Source: Tissierellales bacterium
GTDB lineage: Bacteria; Bacillota; Clostridia; Tissierellales; VENL01
Assembly (NCBI GenBank): GCA_028280805.1
Contig: JANQLB010000116.1
Span: 33,183 to 97,182 of the forward strand
DNA length: 64,000 bases
Direction: 5' to 3'
The notes beneath the pieces were generated by a model. It was given only the letters and a program-made list of their open reading frames with translations, made no database searches and was not told the origin of the DNA. The stretch's first letter is position 1, and every line of letters starts with the position of its first letter. The position numbers and the translations under genes were made by a program. Below, piece after piece: positions 27,979-36,657 of the stretch.

Positions 27979-28743
27979 ATGGAGTATACAGTGCAAAAGC
28001 TGGCCCAAATGGCAGGTGTCAGTACACGGACATTGCGATATTATGATGAAATTGGAATTCTTAAGCCGGCAAGAATCAACTCATCAGGATACCGCATTTA
28101 TGGACAAAAAGAGGTTAATAGATTACAACAGATTCTTTTTTATAAAGAGCTAGGTGTAAATCTGGAAAGTATCAATAATATTATTACAGCACCTGCTTTT
28201 GATGAGGTAACGGCACTGCGGGACCATTGTGAAAAGCTTCTTGAAAAAAGAGATCAATTAGATTTGCTAATTGCCAATGTTAATAAAACCATTGCGTCAA
28301 AAGAGAGGGGTATTATGATGAAGGATAAAGAAAAATTTGAAGGCTTCAAGAAAAAATTAATTGAGGATAATCAAGAGAAATATGGTAAGGAGATTCGAGC
28401 TAAATATGAAGATGAAGTTATCGAAAAGTCGAATAATAAGGTGAAGAACATGACGCTGGAAGAACATAATGAAATCACCAGACTTTCAGATGAGATAATT
28501 GAAACACTTCATGCTGCATTTAAAACGGGTAATCCTGCAGGTGAATTAGCACAAAAAGCAGCAGATTTGCACAGACAGTGGGTAAGCTTCTATTGGGATG
28601 GATATTCTAAAGAAGCCCACGCAGGATTAGCTCAGATGTATGTAGATGATAAAAGATTTACTGCATATTATGATAAAGAACAGTCAGGTATGGCAGAATT
28701 TTTAAGAGATGCTGTTTTAGTTTATACCGGAATGAAAAATTAA
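27979..28743 (+). CDS. TipA-like MerR regulator with TipAS drug-binding domain
   Basis: 254 residues. The N-terminal MerR HTH is VQKLAQMAGVSTRTLRYYDE with RINSSGYRIYGQKEVNRLQQ, followed by a coiled-coil dimer helix (to about 110) and a helical TipAS domain ending WDGYSKEAHAGLAQMYVDDK and RFTAYYD. TipAL/Mta/SkgA-type proteins bind thiopeptides or other drugs and activate export genes. An in-frame ATG near 28315 could give the short TipAS-only form known in Streptomyces. GGAGGTG precedes the ATG, and the 19-bp promoter suggests autoactivation. Confidence 0.9.
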   Translation: MEYTVQKLAQMAGVSTRTLRYYDEIGILKPARINSSGYRIYGQKEVNRLQQILFYKELGVNLESINNIITAPAFDEVTALRDHCEKLLEKRDQLDLLIANVNKTIASKERGIMMKDKEKFEGFKKKLIEDNQEKYGKEIRAKYEDEVIEKSNNKVKNMTLEEHNEITRLSDEIIETLHAAFKTGNPAGELAQKAADLHRQWVSFYWDGYSKEAHAGLAQMYVDDKRFTAYYDKEQSGMAEFLRDAVLVYTGMKN

Positions 28744-28774
28744 TTTATTAGTTTAGGTCTTCAACAAAACAAAG

Positions 28775-28807
28775 CTGCAAGTGAATGATATTCATTTGCA
28801 GTTTTTT
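28775..28807 (+). terminator. Rho-independent terminator of the MerR gene
   Basis: CTGCAAGTGAAT / ATTCATTTGCAG with one G-T pair, then TTTTTT. Confidence 0.8.
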
Positions 28808-28975
28808 AATTTTAATATATGTTGCTACACACTTTAGATAATTGACATTTAGAAAAAATAGAGTTACAGTTAATTTACCAACTAGTCAGTAAAAAACATA
28901 AAATAAAGGGTTTCAATTAGTATGAGACATTAAAGTACAATTAATATCATAATTATTTATGGGGAGGTATGAAAA

Positions 28976-29251
28976 ATGATAATAAATATGTTTGATAAAA
29001 GTTTAAAAAAGCTATTCTTAGTAATGCAAGATTAAATATGAGATTACCTAATCCAAATGTTCTGTTTAGATTAGAATTTGAAGGGCGGCTTAGCATGATA
29101 GAACTGGAGAATGTTCTTACTCATACGTGGGAAAAGCACTTATTATTGATATAGTAGAATTACAATAGATAAAGATAACCAAGCATTTTATGAAATTAAC
29201 GGTGAAATAAATCCGCATATAAGAAAAATAGAGACTCAATTACTAAAGTAG
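28976..29251 (+). pseudogene. Relic of a condensation-domain/acyltransferase gene
   Basis: A GGGGAGGT site and an ATG open a frame that breaks; shifted by one base it reads ILSNARLNMRLPNPNVLFRL and EFEGRLSMIELENVLTHTW then EKHLLLI and a stop near 29152. A further shift gives RITIDKDNQAFYEINGEINP up to a stop at 29249. The order (N-terminal 'FRLEFEG', 'W.KHPLL', 'ID.DNQAFY') resembles the start of condensation-domain or alcohol O-acetyltransferase proteins. Only the first 90 codons or so remain. The rest of the 28808-29351 gap has no gene. Confidence 0.55.
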
Positions 29252-29351
29252 TAAAATCATTCTATATAATTATTGATTTAAAAAATAATTTTCACAGCAT
29301 CTTAGAGTCATTATCAGGAGGAAAAAAATTTAATAGAAAGAAGGGATTTTT

Positions 29352-30143
29352 ATGATAATTCAATACTTTGGATATAATACATTTCTCATTAGTAATGAAA
29401 ATTATAAAATAGTTATTGATCCGGGAGCTAGTTTATATTTTTTTAGATTTCCTAGTTTATTACCAAAACAAGAATGGAAAGACATCACACATATATTTGT
29501 TACTCATGGTGACCCAGATCATTATTGGTATATTGATAAAGTTGCTAATGCATCGGGTGCAAAAGTAATATGTAATAGGAACCTTATAAGAAATATTGAT
29601 GGAAAGGAATTACTTCTTGGTCCAAGAAGTAAAGGTTTGGCATTTAATACCGTGGTAAATAATGTTCATCCTATTTCATTTGACGAGGTAATTGAAATAG
29701 ATGGGATTAAAATTACAGGAATACATAGTTTTCATGGACCAATAATTTTTAAAATAGGTCCATTTGAAAAAAAATTTGAGCAAGGACCGGACGAAAGATT
29801 AGGTTTTGGATCAATAGGTTATATGATTGAAATCGACGAAAAAGTTATAATAAATCTTGGAGATACACTACTTCTAGATAATGTATGGAATATTAATCAA
29901 GTACCAGATGTTTTAATGGTTCCAATCGGTGGAAAAATACCTAAAAATACAATGGATGAAAATGAGGCATTAAAAGCAGTAGAAATCATTAATCCCAAAA
30001 TTGTAATACCTTGTCACTATAACGGTTCTGATTTTTTCCGTAAATTGTATAATGTAGCTGACGACAAATGGTTCAAAACAGAAGTTGAAAAAACAGGAAA
30101 AAAATGTTTTTTACTTTCAAACGGTGATTCCATTAATATATAA
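29352..30143 (+). CDS. MBL-fold metallo-hydrolase, UlaG-like
   Basis: 263 residues. FVTHGDPDHYWYIDK is the HxHxDH-type metal site (first His-Gly-Asp-Pro-Asp-His), with a middle motif HSFHGP, LGDTLL for the bridging Asp and IPCHYNGSDFF for the last His. The pattern fits the UlaG/L-ascorbate-6-P lactonase-like branch of metallo-beta-lactamase-fold proteins, which act on lactones, phosphoesters or thioesters. AGAAGGG precedes the ATG. The substrate is unknown. Confidence 0.85.
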   Translation: MIIQYFGYNTFLISNENYKIVIDPGASLYFFRFPSLLPKQEWKDITHIFVTHGDPDHYWYIDKVANASGAKVICNRNLIRNIDGKELLLGPRSKGLAFNTVVNNVHPISFDEVIEIDGIKITGIHSFHGPIIFKIGPFEKKFEQGPDERLGFGSIGYMIEIDEKVIINLGDTLLLDNVWNINQVPDVLMVPIGGKIPKNTMDENEALKAVEIINPKIVIPCHYNGSDFFRKLYNVADDKWFKTEVEKTGKKCFLLSNGDSINI

Positions 30144-30281
30144 AATAGTAGCATTTTTCAGCTTATAAATTATATTAAAGGATTATTATGTATTAGTAAA
30201 TTTAGAATTGTTATTTACAAAAAAATAGTTTATAATATTTATCACACATTTAGTATATTTTATTTAGATAGGGATGGCATG

Positions 30282-30655
30282 ATGACTAATAATGAACTGA
30301 ACTCGAAAGAATACTAAAAGCCGCATTAGAAATGTTTGCAGAAATTGGATATGATGCAGCCAGAGTGGATGAAATTGCAAACGCAGCAAATGTAAAAAAA
30401 CCGCTCATATACTATTACTTCAAAAGTAAACAAGATATATTAGAAGCATTGATAGATAATTATTTAAAAGAGATTGTTAATGAGAAACAGGATTATATTA
30501 AGTCAATGAAGAAATTAGATGTTGAATCTCTAAATTTTAGGTTTGATGAAAAAGCACCTATTTTTAAGAACAATAAAAAGTATTTAAAAATTATCGCTTT
30601 AGAAATTTCAATTCTACTTCCATTTAGCTTTAGATTTAGTGACTTAGGAGTATAA
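30282..30655 (+). pseudogene. TetR regulator gene, frameshifted and short
   Basis: The ATG at 30282 starts MTNNELNSKE and hits a stop at 30315. In another frame RILKAALEMFAEIGYDAARV then DEIANAANVKKPLIYYYFKS continues, so the usual 'KERILKAA' junction is broken by a small indel near 30310. The downstream frame ends at 30655, leaving about 110 residues where TetR proteins have about 200. Both the frameshift and the short ligand domain suggest loss of function. A translation start inside the gene is possible but would remove the first helix. Confidence 0.7.
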
Positions 30656-30704
30656 TAAAACTAATTTGTTGAGTAGCAAGCTAATTTATCCTTAGGAGGT
30701 GTAT

Positions 30705-31046
30705 ATGAAAAAGGTCTATTTAGGGTTATCAATTATTGGAACAGTTATTCCCTTGGCAATATTTATTCCGTGGCTACAAGTAAATGGTTTGAATATTGGA
30801 TTGTTTGTTTCGGAATGGTTTGCAAATCGTATTGCACAGTTCTTTGCTGTAGATTTTTTAATTTCTTGGTTTGTCTGGTTATTATTTATCTTATATGATA
30901 AGAAAAAATATGGAATTTCATACTGGTGGATTCCTGTAATAGGCAACTTTTGTATCGGTCTTTCCTTTTCTTTACCATTCTATTTGTATTTAAGGGAAGG
31001 AAATACTAATGAAGTAAGCAAATCAAGTAAAGAAGTGCAGAAATAA
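30705..31046 (+). CDS. DUF2834-like small membrane protein
   Basis: 113 residues from the ATG five bases after AGGAGG; a GTG at 30699 overlaps the ribosome site. Three membrane segments with IGTVIPLAIFIPWLQVNG, FFAVDFLISWFVWLLFILYD and IGLSFSLPFYLYLRE match the DUF2834 pattern ('D.l.s' in helix two, 'SfaLPlfLylRE' at the end). Family function is unknown. It follows the broken TetR gene directly. Confidence 0.78.
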   Translation: MKKVYLGLSIIGTVIPLAIFIPWLQVNGLNIGLFVSEWFANRIAQFFAVDFLISWFVWLLFILYDKKKYGISYWWIPVIGNFCIGLSFSLPFYLYLREGNTNEVSKSSKEVQK

Positions 31047-31255
31047 AGAAAAATAAGACATTAGACTTTGCAGAAATTTTATTTGTTGAAAAAGCATTGA
31101 AAAACTTACATAAAGAGGTTATTAAAAACTTTTTAGCTGACGAAGAAGAATTCTTGAAAAGAAATATCATAGTTAATTTAGTTGATTTAGAAACAGCTAT
31201 TATACAATTAGTTCATACACAAATAGATTTTATTTTACAAAGACTGCCTTGTTAA
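31031..31255 (+). other. Open coding-like stretch without a start (gene relic?)
   Basis: The frame is open for 74 codons and reads as a normal helical protein end (EKALKNLHKEVIKNFLADEE, VNLVDLETAIIQLVHTQIDF), then stops just in the terminator stem. There is no start codon or ribosome site, so it looks like a detached 3' end. It might be the missing C-terminal part of the broken TetR gene, but I cannot show that. Confidence 0.3.
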
Positions 31256-31272
31256 CTATAAGGTAGTTTTTT
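31243..31272 (+). terminator. Rho-independent terminator
   Basis: ACTGCCTT / AAGGTAGT (one G-T pair), a nine-base loop and TTTTTT. The following 31273-31536 is A/T-rich leader DNA with no gene. Confidence 0.7.
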
Positions 31273-31536
31273 ATATTCTCTGCCCATTCTTATAAGCAAA
31301 ATATAATTTAAATTCACAATTAAAATCCTCAATTTTTTAGCTATAATATAAAAACTATAATTGTTTTTAAAATATAACCAACATTTAGAATCATTCACCT
31401 ATATTACTAGTAGTGAAAATATTTCAAAGATGTTTAGAACTGAGAATAATCTAGATACCTATAATGATATAATTTATCAGTTCATCTTCAGTTCATAATC
31501 CAATCATATGATGAAAAAAAAATACGAGGTGAAGAA

Positions 31537-34500
31537 ATGAAGATTATTGAAAAACTATTGACAAAAAGAAAAGTTATATTTTTCCTATGTATTTTCTTAG
31601 TAGTTGCAGGTGTGTATAGTTATAGCAATATTCCTAAGCAAAAAATGCCTGATACAACACCGCCGATTGGCACATATCAGTTAATTGCACCAGGATACAG
31701 TTCAGAGGAAATGTATGAATTGATTGTCAATCCTATTGAACAGGTATTACTCTATAATGATGATATTCGCAGTATCAATGCAAGTACTTATGATGGATTT
31801 GCGATTATCATGGTAGTACTTGATGTACGAGAAAGAAATGTAGATGATATTTGGGAAAAAGTGAATAAAGATGTCAATGCAGTTAAGCTTCCAGATGAGG
31901 CGATGGATCCTATATTTAAATCGGATTTTGGATTTCCACATGCTGTTTACAGTGTGACAGCGGATGAAAAAGAGAAAAGTGAATTAGAATCAGCGGTACA
32001 AGCATTTACTAATTCTATTCAGAAAATTCCTGAAATACAGTCTGTAGAAATTGATGGGAATGAAATTGAAGTTATTCAGGTTCAGGTAAATATGGAAAAG
32101 CTGAATGAACTACCGTTGACTATGAAAAACATTGGTGATTTAATCCATTCAAATGGTATGAACATTCCTTTAGGTTCTATTCAAGAAAAACAGAAAAAGA
32201 TCAGTATTGAAGGTTCGCTTAAGTATGACAGTATTGAAGAATTAGAAAACCTGATTATCTTTAGAAATCCGCAAACAACAGAAGATATTCATTTGATTGA
32301 CATTGCAGAAATAGAAAAAGTGACAAAAGAAAACAGTGTAAGATTGTACGCAAATGGAAAAGAAGCATTTTTTGTTAGTATATATTTCAAAGATAATCTG
32401 GATTTCACTAAACTGGGAGATGAATTAAATGAAGTTGTTAAATCTTATAATGAAGATTACCCTGAACTAAATGTAGAGCAATTAGTATTTCAACCAGAAT
32501 ATGTAGATGAAGCAATGAATCAAGTAAATATGAATTTATTACAAGGGATAATTCTGGTATTGATAATAGTATTAATAGGATTAGGATTGAGAAATGCATT
32601 CTCAATAGCAATAACATTTCCTATTATTGTTTTTAGTACAATTTTAAGCCTATTTGTACTTGGTGAAAGCATACAAATGATTACTATAACAGGCTTAATC
32701 ATAACCATAGGAATCATTGTTGATAACTCTATAGTAATAAGTGAGGCAATACAGTATAGGCTTGATTTAGGAGAGACAAGGAATAGGTCAATTTATCTGG
32801 CAGTAAAGGAGAATGCACTACCTGTACTTTCATCAACATTAACCACTATTGCCGCATTTTCAGTGTTAATGTTTTTACCGGATGTAGCCGGTAAAATGAT
32901 TGTTTCGCTGCCTTTAACAGTAATTATTGCAATTACAATATCCTATATAGCTGCTATGTTTGTAACTCCTGTTATTGCATCAGTATTGTATAAAAAAAGA
33001 ACTAAATACAAAACTAAAAAAGTGTCTGAAAAAAGCAGCAAGTGGCTTAGAAAAATAGTTGGAAATGTCCTGAATCGTCCAATTATGGTGCTGGTGTTAA
33101 GTATTGTCTTGTTTCTTGGGATAGTAGGAGTGGGAATGGCAGGAAGAAATATTGTACTTTTTCCATCAGCACAGGAAAGTATAGTTTATGTCACATATGA
33201 TTATACTTCTAGTAATAAAGAAATTGGAGTGGAGAAATTCTCAGAATTGTTGGTTGAAGAAATCCTTAATTTTGACAACATTGAGTATATGGCCCATTCT
33301 GTAGGTGGTGATTTGCCTAGATTTGATACTTCAGTTTCCATGATAAGTCCTTTGCCTACATCAGGTCGTATTTATATAAGATTTGACGAACCATATAGCA
33401 ATATACCTAAAATCATTGGAAAAATGGAAGAACAGTTAGCTAAATATTTGACTTACGGTTCTATTCAGATTTCAGAACTCCTTGTTGGCCCAGATATTGG
33501 TGATGTATCTATATTCTTGAGTTCAGAGAACATAGATAGAGTGGTTGAAGTTGCACATAGATTGGAATCATATATTCAGTCAATAAAAAGTATAAAGTCG
33601 TATGGGATTAGTTATCCATTATACCAAGATAAATATCAGCTGAGTTTTAATAGAAATGCTTTGGCAGAAGATGCCCTGATAGGTGCTGATGTACAGATGC
33701 AAATACGTTCTATGATTTTTGAAGAAACTGTAGGAAAGGTTCAAGTTGGAGAAAATCATCTTTCAATCCATTTGGGTGCTAATATTGAAAACATTGAGCA
33801 ACTTGAAAACAGTGGCATTTTTAGTCAAAAGTTTATGCAAAAGAATCCATTGAACAACTATGCGGAAGTTACCAAAGAATCCTATTTAAAAGTAATTAAT
33901 ACAGTGGATGGAGAATATCAGTTGATAATTGATATTCGAGCAGAAGATACTTTAGAGATAGGAAGCATTATGCAGGAGTTACAAAATGAAATTGACAATA
34001 TGGACACATCTGAGGTAGTTGTTGACCTTGGCGGTATGAATGCTGAAGCAGCAGATTCAATGAGTGATGTAGGAATTGCTGGAATTGTTGCAATTATTAT
34101 CATATATATTATCATGTTGTTTCAATTTAATTCTTTCTGGCAACCATTAATTGTTCTTATAACAATTCCATTAAGTTTTATTGGATCCTTTTTAGTGCTA
34201 ATTTTGTTTAACGTAGATTTAACTTTTACTGTAATGATTGGACTAGTATCGTTAACAGGTATAGTAGTAAATACGGGAATATTATTAATTGACTATATAA
34301 ATAAGGCCAGGGCATTAGGTAAAGAAATCAGGCAAGCTTGTATTGAGTCAGTTGAACGAAGAATAAGACCTATTATATTATCAAGTATAACGACTATATT
34401 TGGTTTAATACCATTAGTAATTTATGGTGGGGCTTTTTTTGGACCATTAGCATACACATTGATTGGTGGACTTGCCGCATCCACATTTTTGACAATCTTC

Positions 34501-34569
34501 ATTATTCCTGCGTTATATTATCTGGTGGAACGTAGAAAAGACAGAAATACCAAGTCAGATAAATGCTAA
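31537..34569 (+). CDS. RND-family efflux permease (AcrB/HAE superfamily, Gram-positive type)
   Basis: 1010 residues with the RND plan: TM1 (about 12-29), a large outer loop, TM2-6 (about 335-485), TM7, a second outer loop, and TM8-12 (about 855-1000). Motif GIIVDNSIVISEAIQYRL carries the paired acidic relay (here D-N in helix 4), and the second half has GIVVNTGILLIDYINKA. No membrane-fusion or outer-membrane partner gene is near, as expected without an outer membrane. GAGGTGAAG precedes the ATG. The two-component genes immediately downstream probably respond to the exported compound. Confidence 0.88.
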   Translation: MKIIEKLLTKRKVIFFLCIFLVVAGVYSYSNIPKQKMPDTTPPIGTYQLIAPGYSSEEMYELIVNPIEQVLLYNDDIRSINASTYDGFAIIMVVLDVRERNVDDIWEKVNKDVNAVKLPDEAMDPIFKSDFGFPHAVYSVTADEKEKSELESAVQAFTNSIQKIPEIQSVEIDGNEIEVIQVQVNMEKLNELPLTMKNIGDLIHSNGMNIPLGSIQEKQKKISIEGSLKYDSIEELENLIIFRNPQTTEDIHLIDIAEIEKVTKENSVRLYANGKEAFFVSIYFKDNLDFTKLGDELNEVVKSYNEDYPELNVEQLVFQPEYVDEAMNQVNMNLLQGIILVLIIVLIGLGLRNAFSIAITFPIIVFSTILSLFVLGESIQMITITGLIITIGIIVDNSIVISEAIQYRLDLGETRNRSIYLAVKENALPVLSSTLTTIAAFSVLMFLPDVAGKMIVSLPLTVIIAITISYIAAMFVTPVIASVLYKKRTKYKTKKVSEKSSKWLRKIVGNVLNRPIMVLVLSIVLFLGIVGVGMAGRNIVLFPSAQESIVYVTYDYTSSNKEIGVEKFSELLVEEILNFDNIEYMAHSVGGDLPRFDTSVSMISPLPTSGRIYIRFDEPYSNIPKIIGKMEEQLAKYLTYGSIQISELLVGPDIGDVSIFLSSENIDRVVEVAHRLESYIQSIKSIKSYGISYPLYQDKYQLSFNRNALAEDALIGADVQMQIRSMIFEETVGKVQVGENHLSIHLGANIENIEQLENSGIFSQKFMQKNPLNNYAEVTKESYLKVINTVDGEYQLIIDIRAEDTLEIGSIMQELQNEIDNMDTSEVVVDLGGMNAEAADSMSDVGIAGIVAIIIIYIIMLFQFNSFWQPLIVLITIPLSFIGSFLVLILFNVDLTFTVMIGLVSLTGIVVNTGILLIDYINKARALGKEIRQACIESVERRIRPIILSSITTIFGLIPLVIYGGAFFGPLAYTLIGGLAASTFLTIFIIPALYYLVERRKDRNTKSDKC

Positions 34570-34574
34570 AAGGT

Positions 34575-34604
34575 AAAGGAGCAATCATTTATGGTTGCTC
34601 CTTT
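34575..34604 (+). terminator. Hairpin between the RND gene and its regulator gene
   Basis: AAAGGAGCAA / TTGCTCCTTT, perfect 10-bp arms with a ten-base loop; the T-run is short, so it may attenuate rather than stop transcription. Confidence 0.55.
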
Positions 34605-34652
34605 CAATAGTTGTTATATAATGATTATAGAGGTATGGATTGGAGTGTAAAT

Positions 34653-35336
34653 ATGGTTAATATTTTATTGGTAGAAGATAATTACAATTTAAGATTAATG
34701 ATGAGTGAATTTCTAAAACAAAATGGTTATAATGTATATGAATCTGAAAATGGAAAAAATGCTTTAAAAACCCTAGAATCAATTCATATAGATCTTCTGA
34801 TTACTGATGTTATGATGCCCCAATTGGACGGTTTTGAGTTAGTATATATGTTAAGAGAATCTAATTACCGATTTCCTATTCTTATGGTAACAGTAAAAAG
34901 TGAATACAAGGATAAAGAATCAGGTTTTACTTATGGTGCAGATGACTATATGGTTAAACCGGTTGATTTAAATGAAATGCTATTGCGAATAAAAGCTCTC
35001 CTGAGGAGGAGTCAGATATCTAGTGAACAATTTTTAAAAGTTGGTGAGTTAACTCTTGATTATCAAGCTCAAACTGCATCTATAAATGGTAAATCGACTT
35101 TACTTCCAGCAAAAGAATTCTTATTACTATTTAAACTGCTAAGTCAGCCAAATAGAATTTATACAAGATTTCAATTGATGGAAATGATATGGGGAATGGA
35201 TTCAGAGACTGATGAACGAACAGTTGATGTACATATTAAGCGATTAAGAAGCCGTTTCAAGAGCTGTAAGGATTTTGAAATTATTACGGTTAGAGGCTTA
35301 GGATATAAGGGAGTACGTTATGATAATTTTCAATAG
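34653..35336 (+). CDS. OmpR-family response regulator
   Basis: About 227 residues from MVNILLVEDNYNL, chosen for the GGAGTG site; an ATG at 34611 would add residues lying over the hairpin region. The receiver has Asp52 in TDVMMP and Lys in VKPVDL; the winged helix has KEFLLLFKLLSQPNR and ends TVRGLGYKG. The 3' end overlaps the kinase start by 17 bases. Confidence 0.92.
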   Translation: MVNILLVEDNYNLRLMMSEFLKQNGYNVYESENGKNALKTLESIHIDLLITDVMMPQLDGFELVYMLRESNYRFPILMVTVKSEYKDKESGFTYGADDYMVKPVDLNEMLLRIKALLRRSQISSEQFLKVGELTLDYQAQTASINGKSTLLPAKEFLLLFKLLSQPNRIYTRFQLMEMIWGMDSETDERTVDVHIKRLRSRFKSCKDFEIITVRGLGYKGVRYDNFQ

Positions 35337-36354
35337 GATGACAATTAAATGGAAGTTAATAACAGTTTTTTCAATTATATTATTGATTCCTGCTATATTA
35401 GCTTTAGTTTTATCTTTTTTTATTGGCCAACTGACATTAGGAGATCTTGTCAGTACAAATGAAATTTTTAGACTTATAATAACATTTCTAATCTTTGCTT
35501 TAATAAGCATAATAGTTTTTTATTTTTTAAGTAAATATATTCTTGATCCAGTATATAAGCTAAATGAAGCAACAAAAGAAGTTGCAAGAGGTAATTTTAC
35601 AATAGAAATGGAAGTGAAAAACCATGATGAAATTGGGCAATTAACAACAAGCTTTAATCAGATGGTAAAAGAACTTAGGAGTATAGAACTACTAAGAGAA
35701 GGGTTTATATCATCTGTTTCTCACGAACTAAAGACTCCAGTTGCATCTATAAAAGGATTTTCAGAGCTGCTAATGAAAAATGTAGATTTGTCTGACAAAT
35801 CAAGAAAGTATATACGAATAATCAATGAAGAATCAGAAAAAGTATCAAAGTTAACTGAAATGATTCTTGAATTAAACAGGGTTGAGAATACAGAAATAAT
35901 TAAAAAAAATGACAGATTTAGATTAGATGAGCTTATTCGTGAAACTATTTTATACCTTGAAAGACAATGGAGTGAAAAAAGTATTGACTTTGATTTAAAC
36001 CTTGAACAAATAGAAGTAGTTAGTAATAAGATGGTTTATCATTTAATATTAAGAAACCTGATAGAGAATTCTATTAAGTTTTCGTATGAAAACGGACTGA
36101 TAGAGATAAGTTTATTTGTTGAAGATAATAAGCAAAAGATTATTATTAAAGATTATGGTCAAGGTATTTGCGATGAAGATATTGACAAAATATTTAACAA
36201 ATTTTATCGAGGTAATAACACATGTAGGTTTAGTGGAAATGGATTGGGACTTGCTATTGTTAAGAAAAGTCTTGAATTAATAAATGGAGAAATTATGGTC
36301 AGAAGTTGTGTGAACAAGTTTACAGAATTTGAATTAAAAATTGGAGTTAATTAA
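35320..36354 (+). CDS. Sensor histidine kinase with very short outer loop
   Basis: 344 residues. Two membrane segments (about 12-34 and 45-67) are close together, so almost nothing faces outside and the signal is probably sensed in the membrane. HAMP about 68-120, phospho-acceptor His135 in SHELKTPVASIKGF, ATPase motifs NLIENSIKFS, DYGQGI and GNGLGLAI. It belongs with the preceding regulator and the RND pump. Confidence 0.92.
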   Translation: MIIFNRMTIKWKLITVFSIILLIPAILALVLSFFIGQLTLGDLVSTNEIFRLIITFLIFALISIIVFYFLSKYILDPVYKLNEATKEVARGNFTIEMEVKNHDEIGQLTTSFNQMVKELRSIELLREGFISSVSHELKTPVASIKGFSELLMKNVDLSDKSRKYIRIINEESEKVSKLTEMILELNRVENTEIIKKNDRFRLDELIRETILYLERQWSEKSIDFDLNLEQIEVVSNKMVYHLILRNLIENSIKFSYENGLIEISLFVEDNKQKIIIKDYGQGICDEDIDKIFNKFYRGNNTCRFSGNGLGLAIVKKSLELINGEIMVRSCVNKFTEFELKIGVN

Positions 36355-36657
36355 CTTTAAATAGAAAAAAGATTAAATTATAAAAAAACGTGTTATAATT
36401 AATAATTTGAGCACTAAATAAGGGCTAAAGCTTAGAATCAATAATATTATCTTGGTCTTTAAAAAATAGTTTTTAGAGCATAATTTGATATGATTATATA
36501 GAGAAAGAGGTCAGATACTATATAAAATAAAGTAATATTTAAAAGAACAAAACTCCTGTTAAGAAAAAGAAAGAAGAGAAAAGATGTTGATTGAAAACAT
36601 TAAAAAAGAGAATTCTGTTTAATCGTAATCTTTCTATATATCTTCTTTCAGGATTTT
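36355..36657. other. Intergenic, nothing recognised
   Basis: A/T-rich DNA between convergent genes. A 12-codon frame at 36583 is not convincing. Confidence 0.4.

Noticed and set aside
36583..36621. 12-codon frame MLIENIKKENSV as a leader peptide
   Set aside because: It faces the 3' end of a minus-strand gene, with no downstream plus-strand gene to control.
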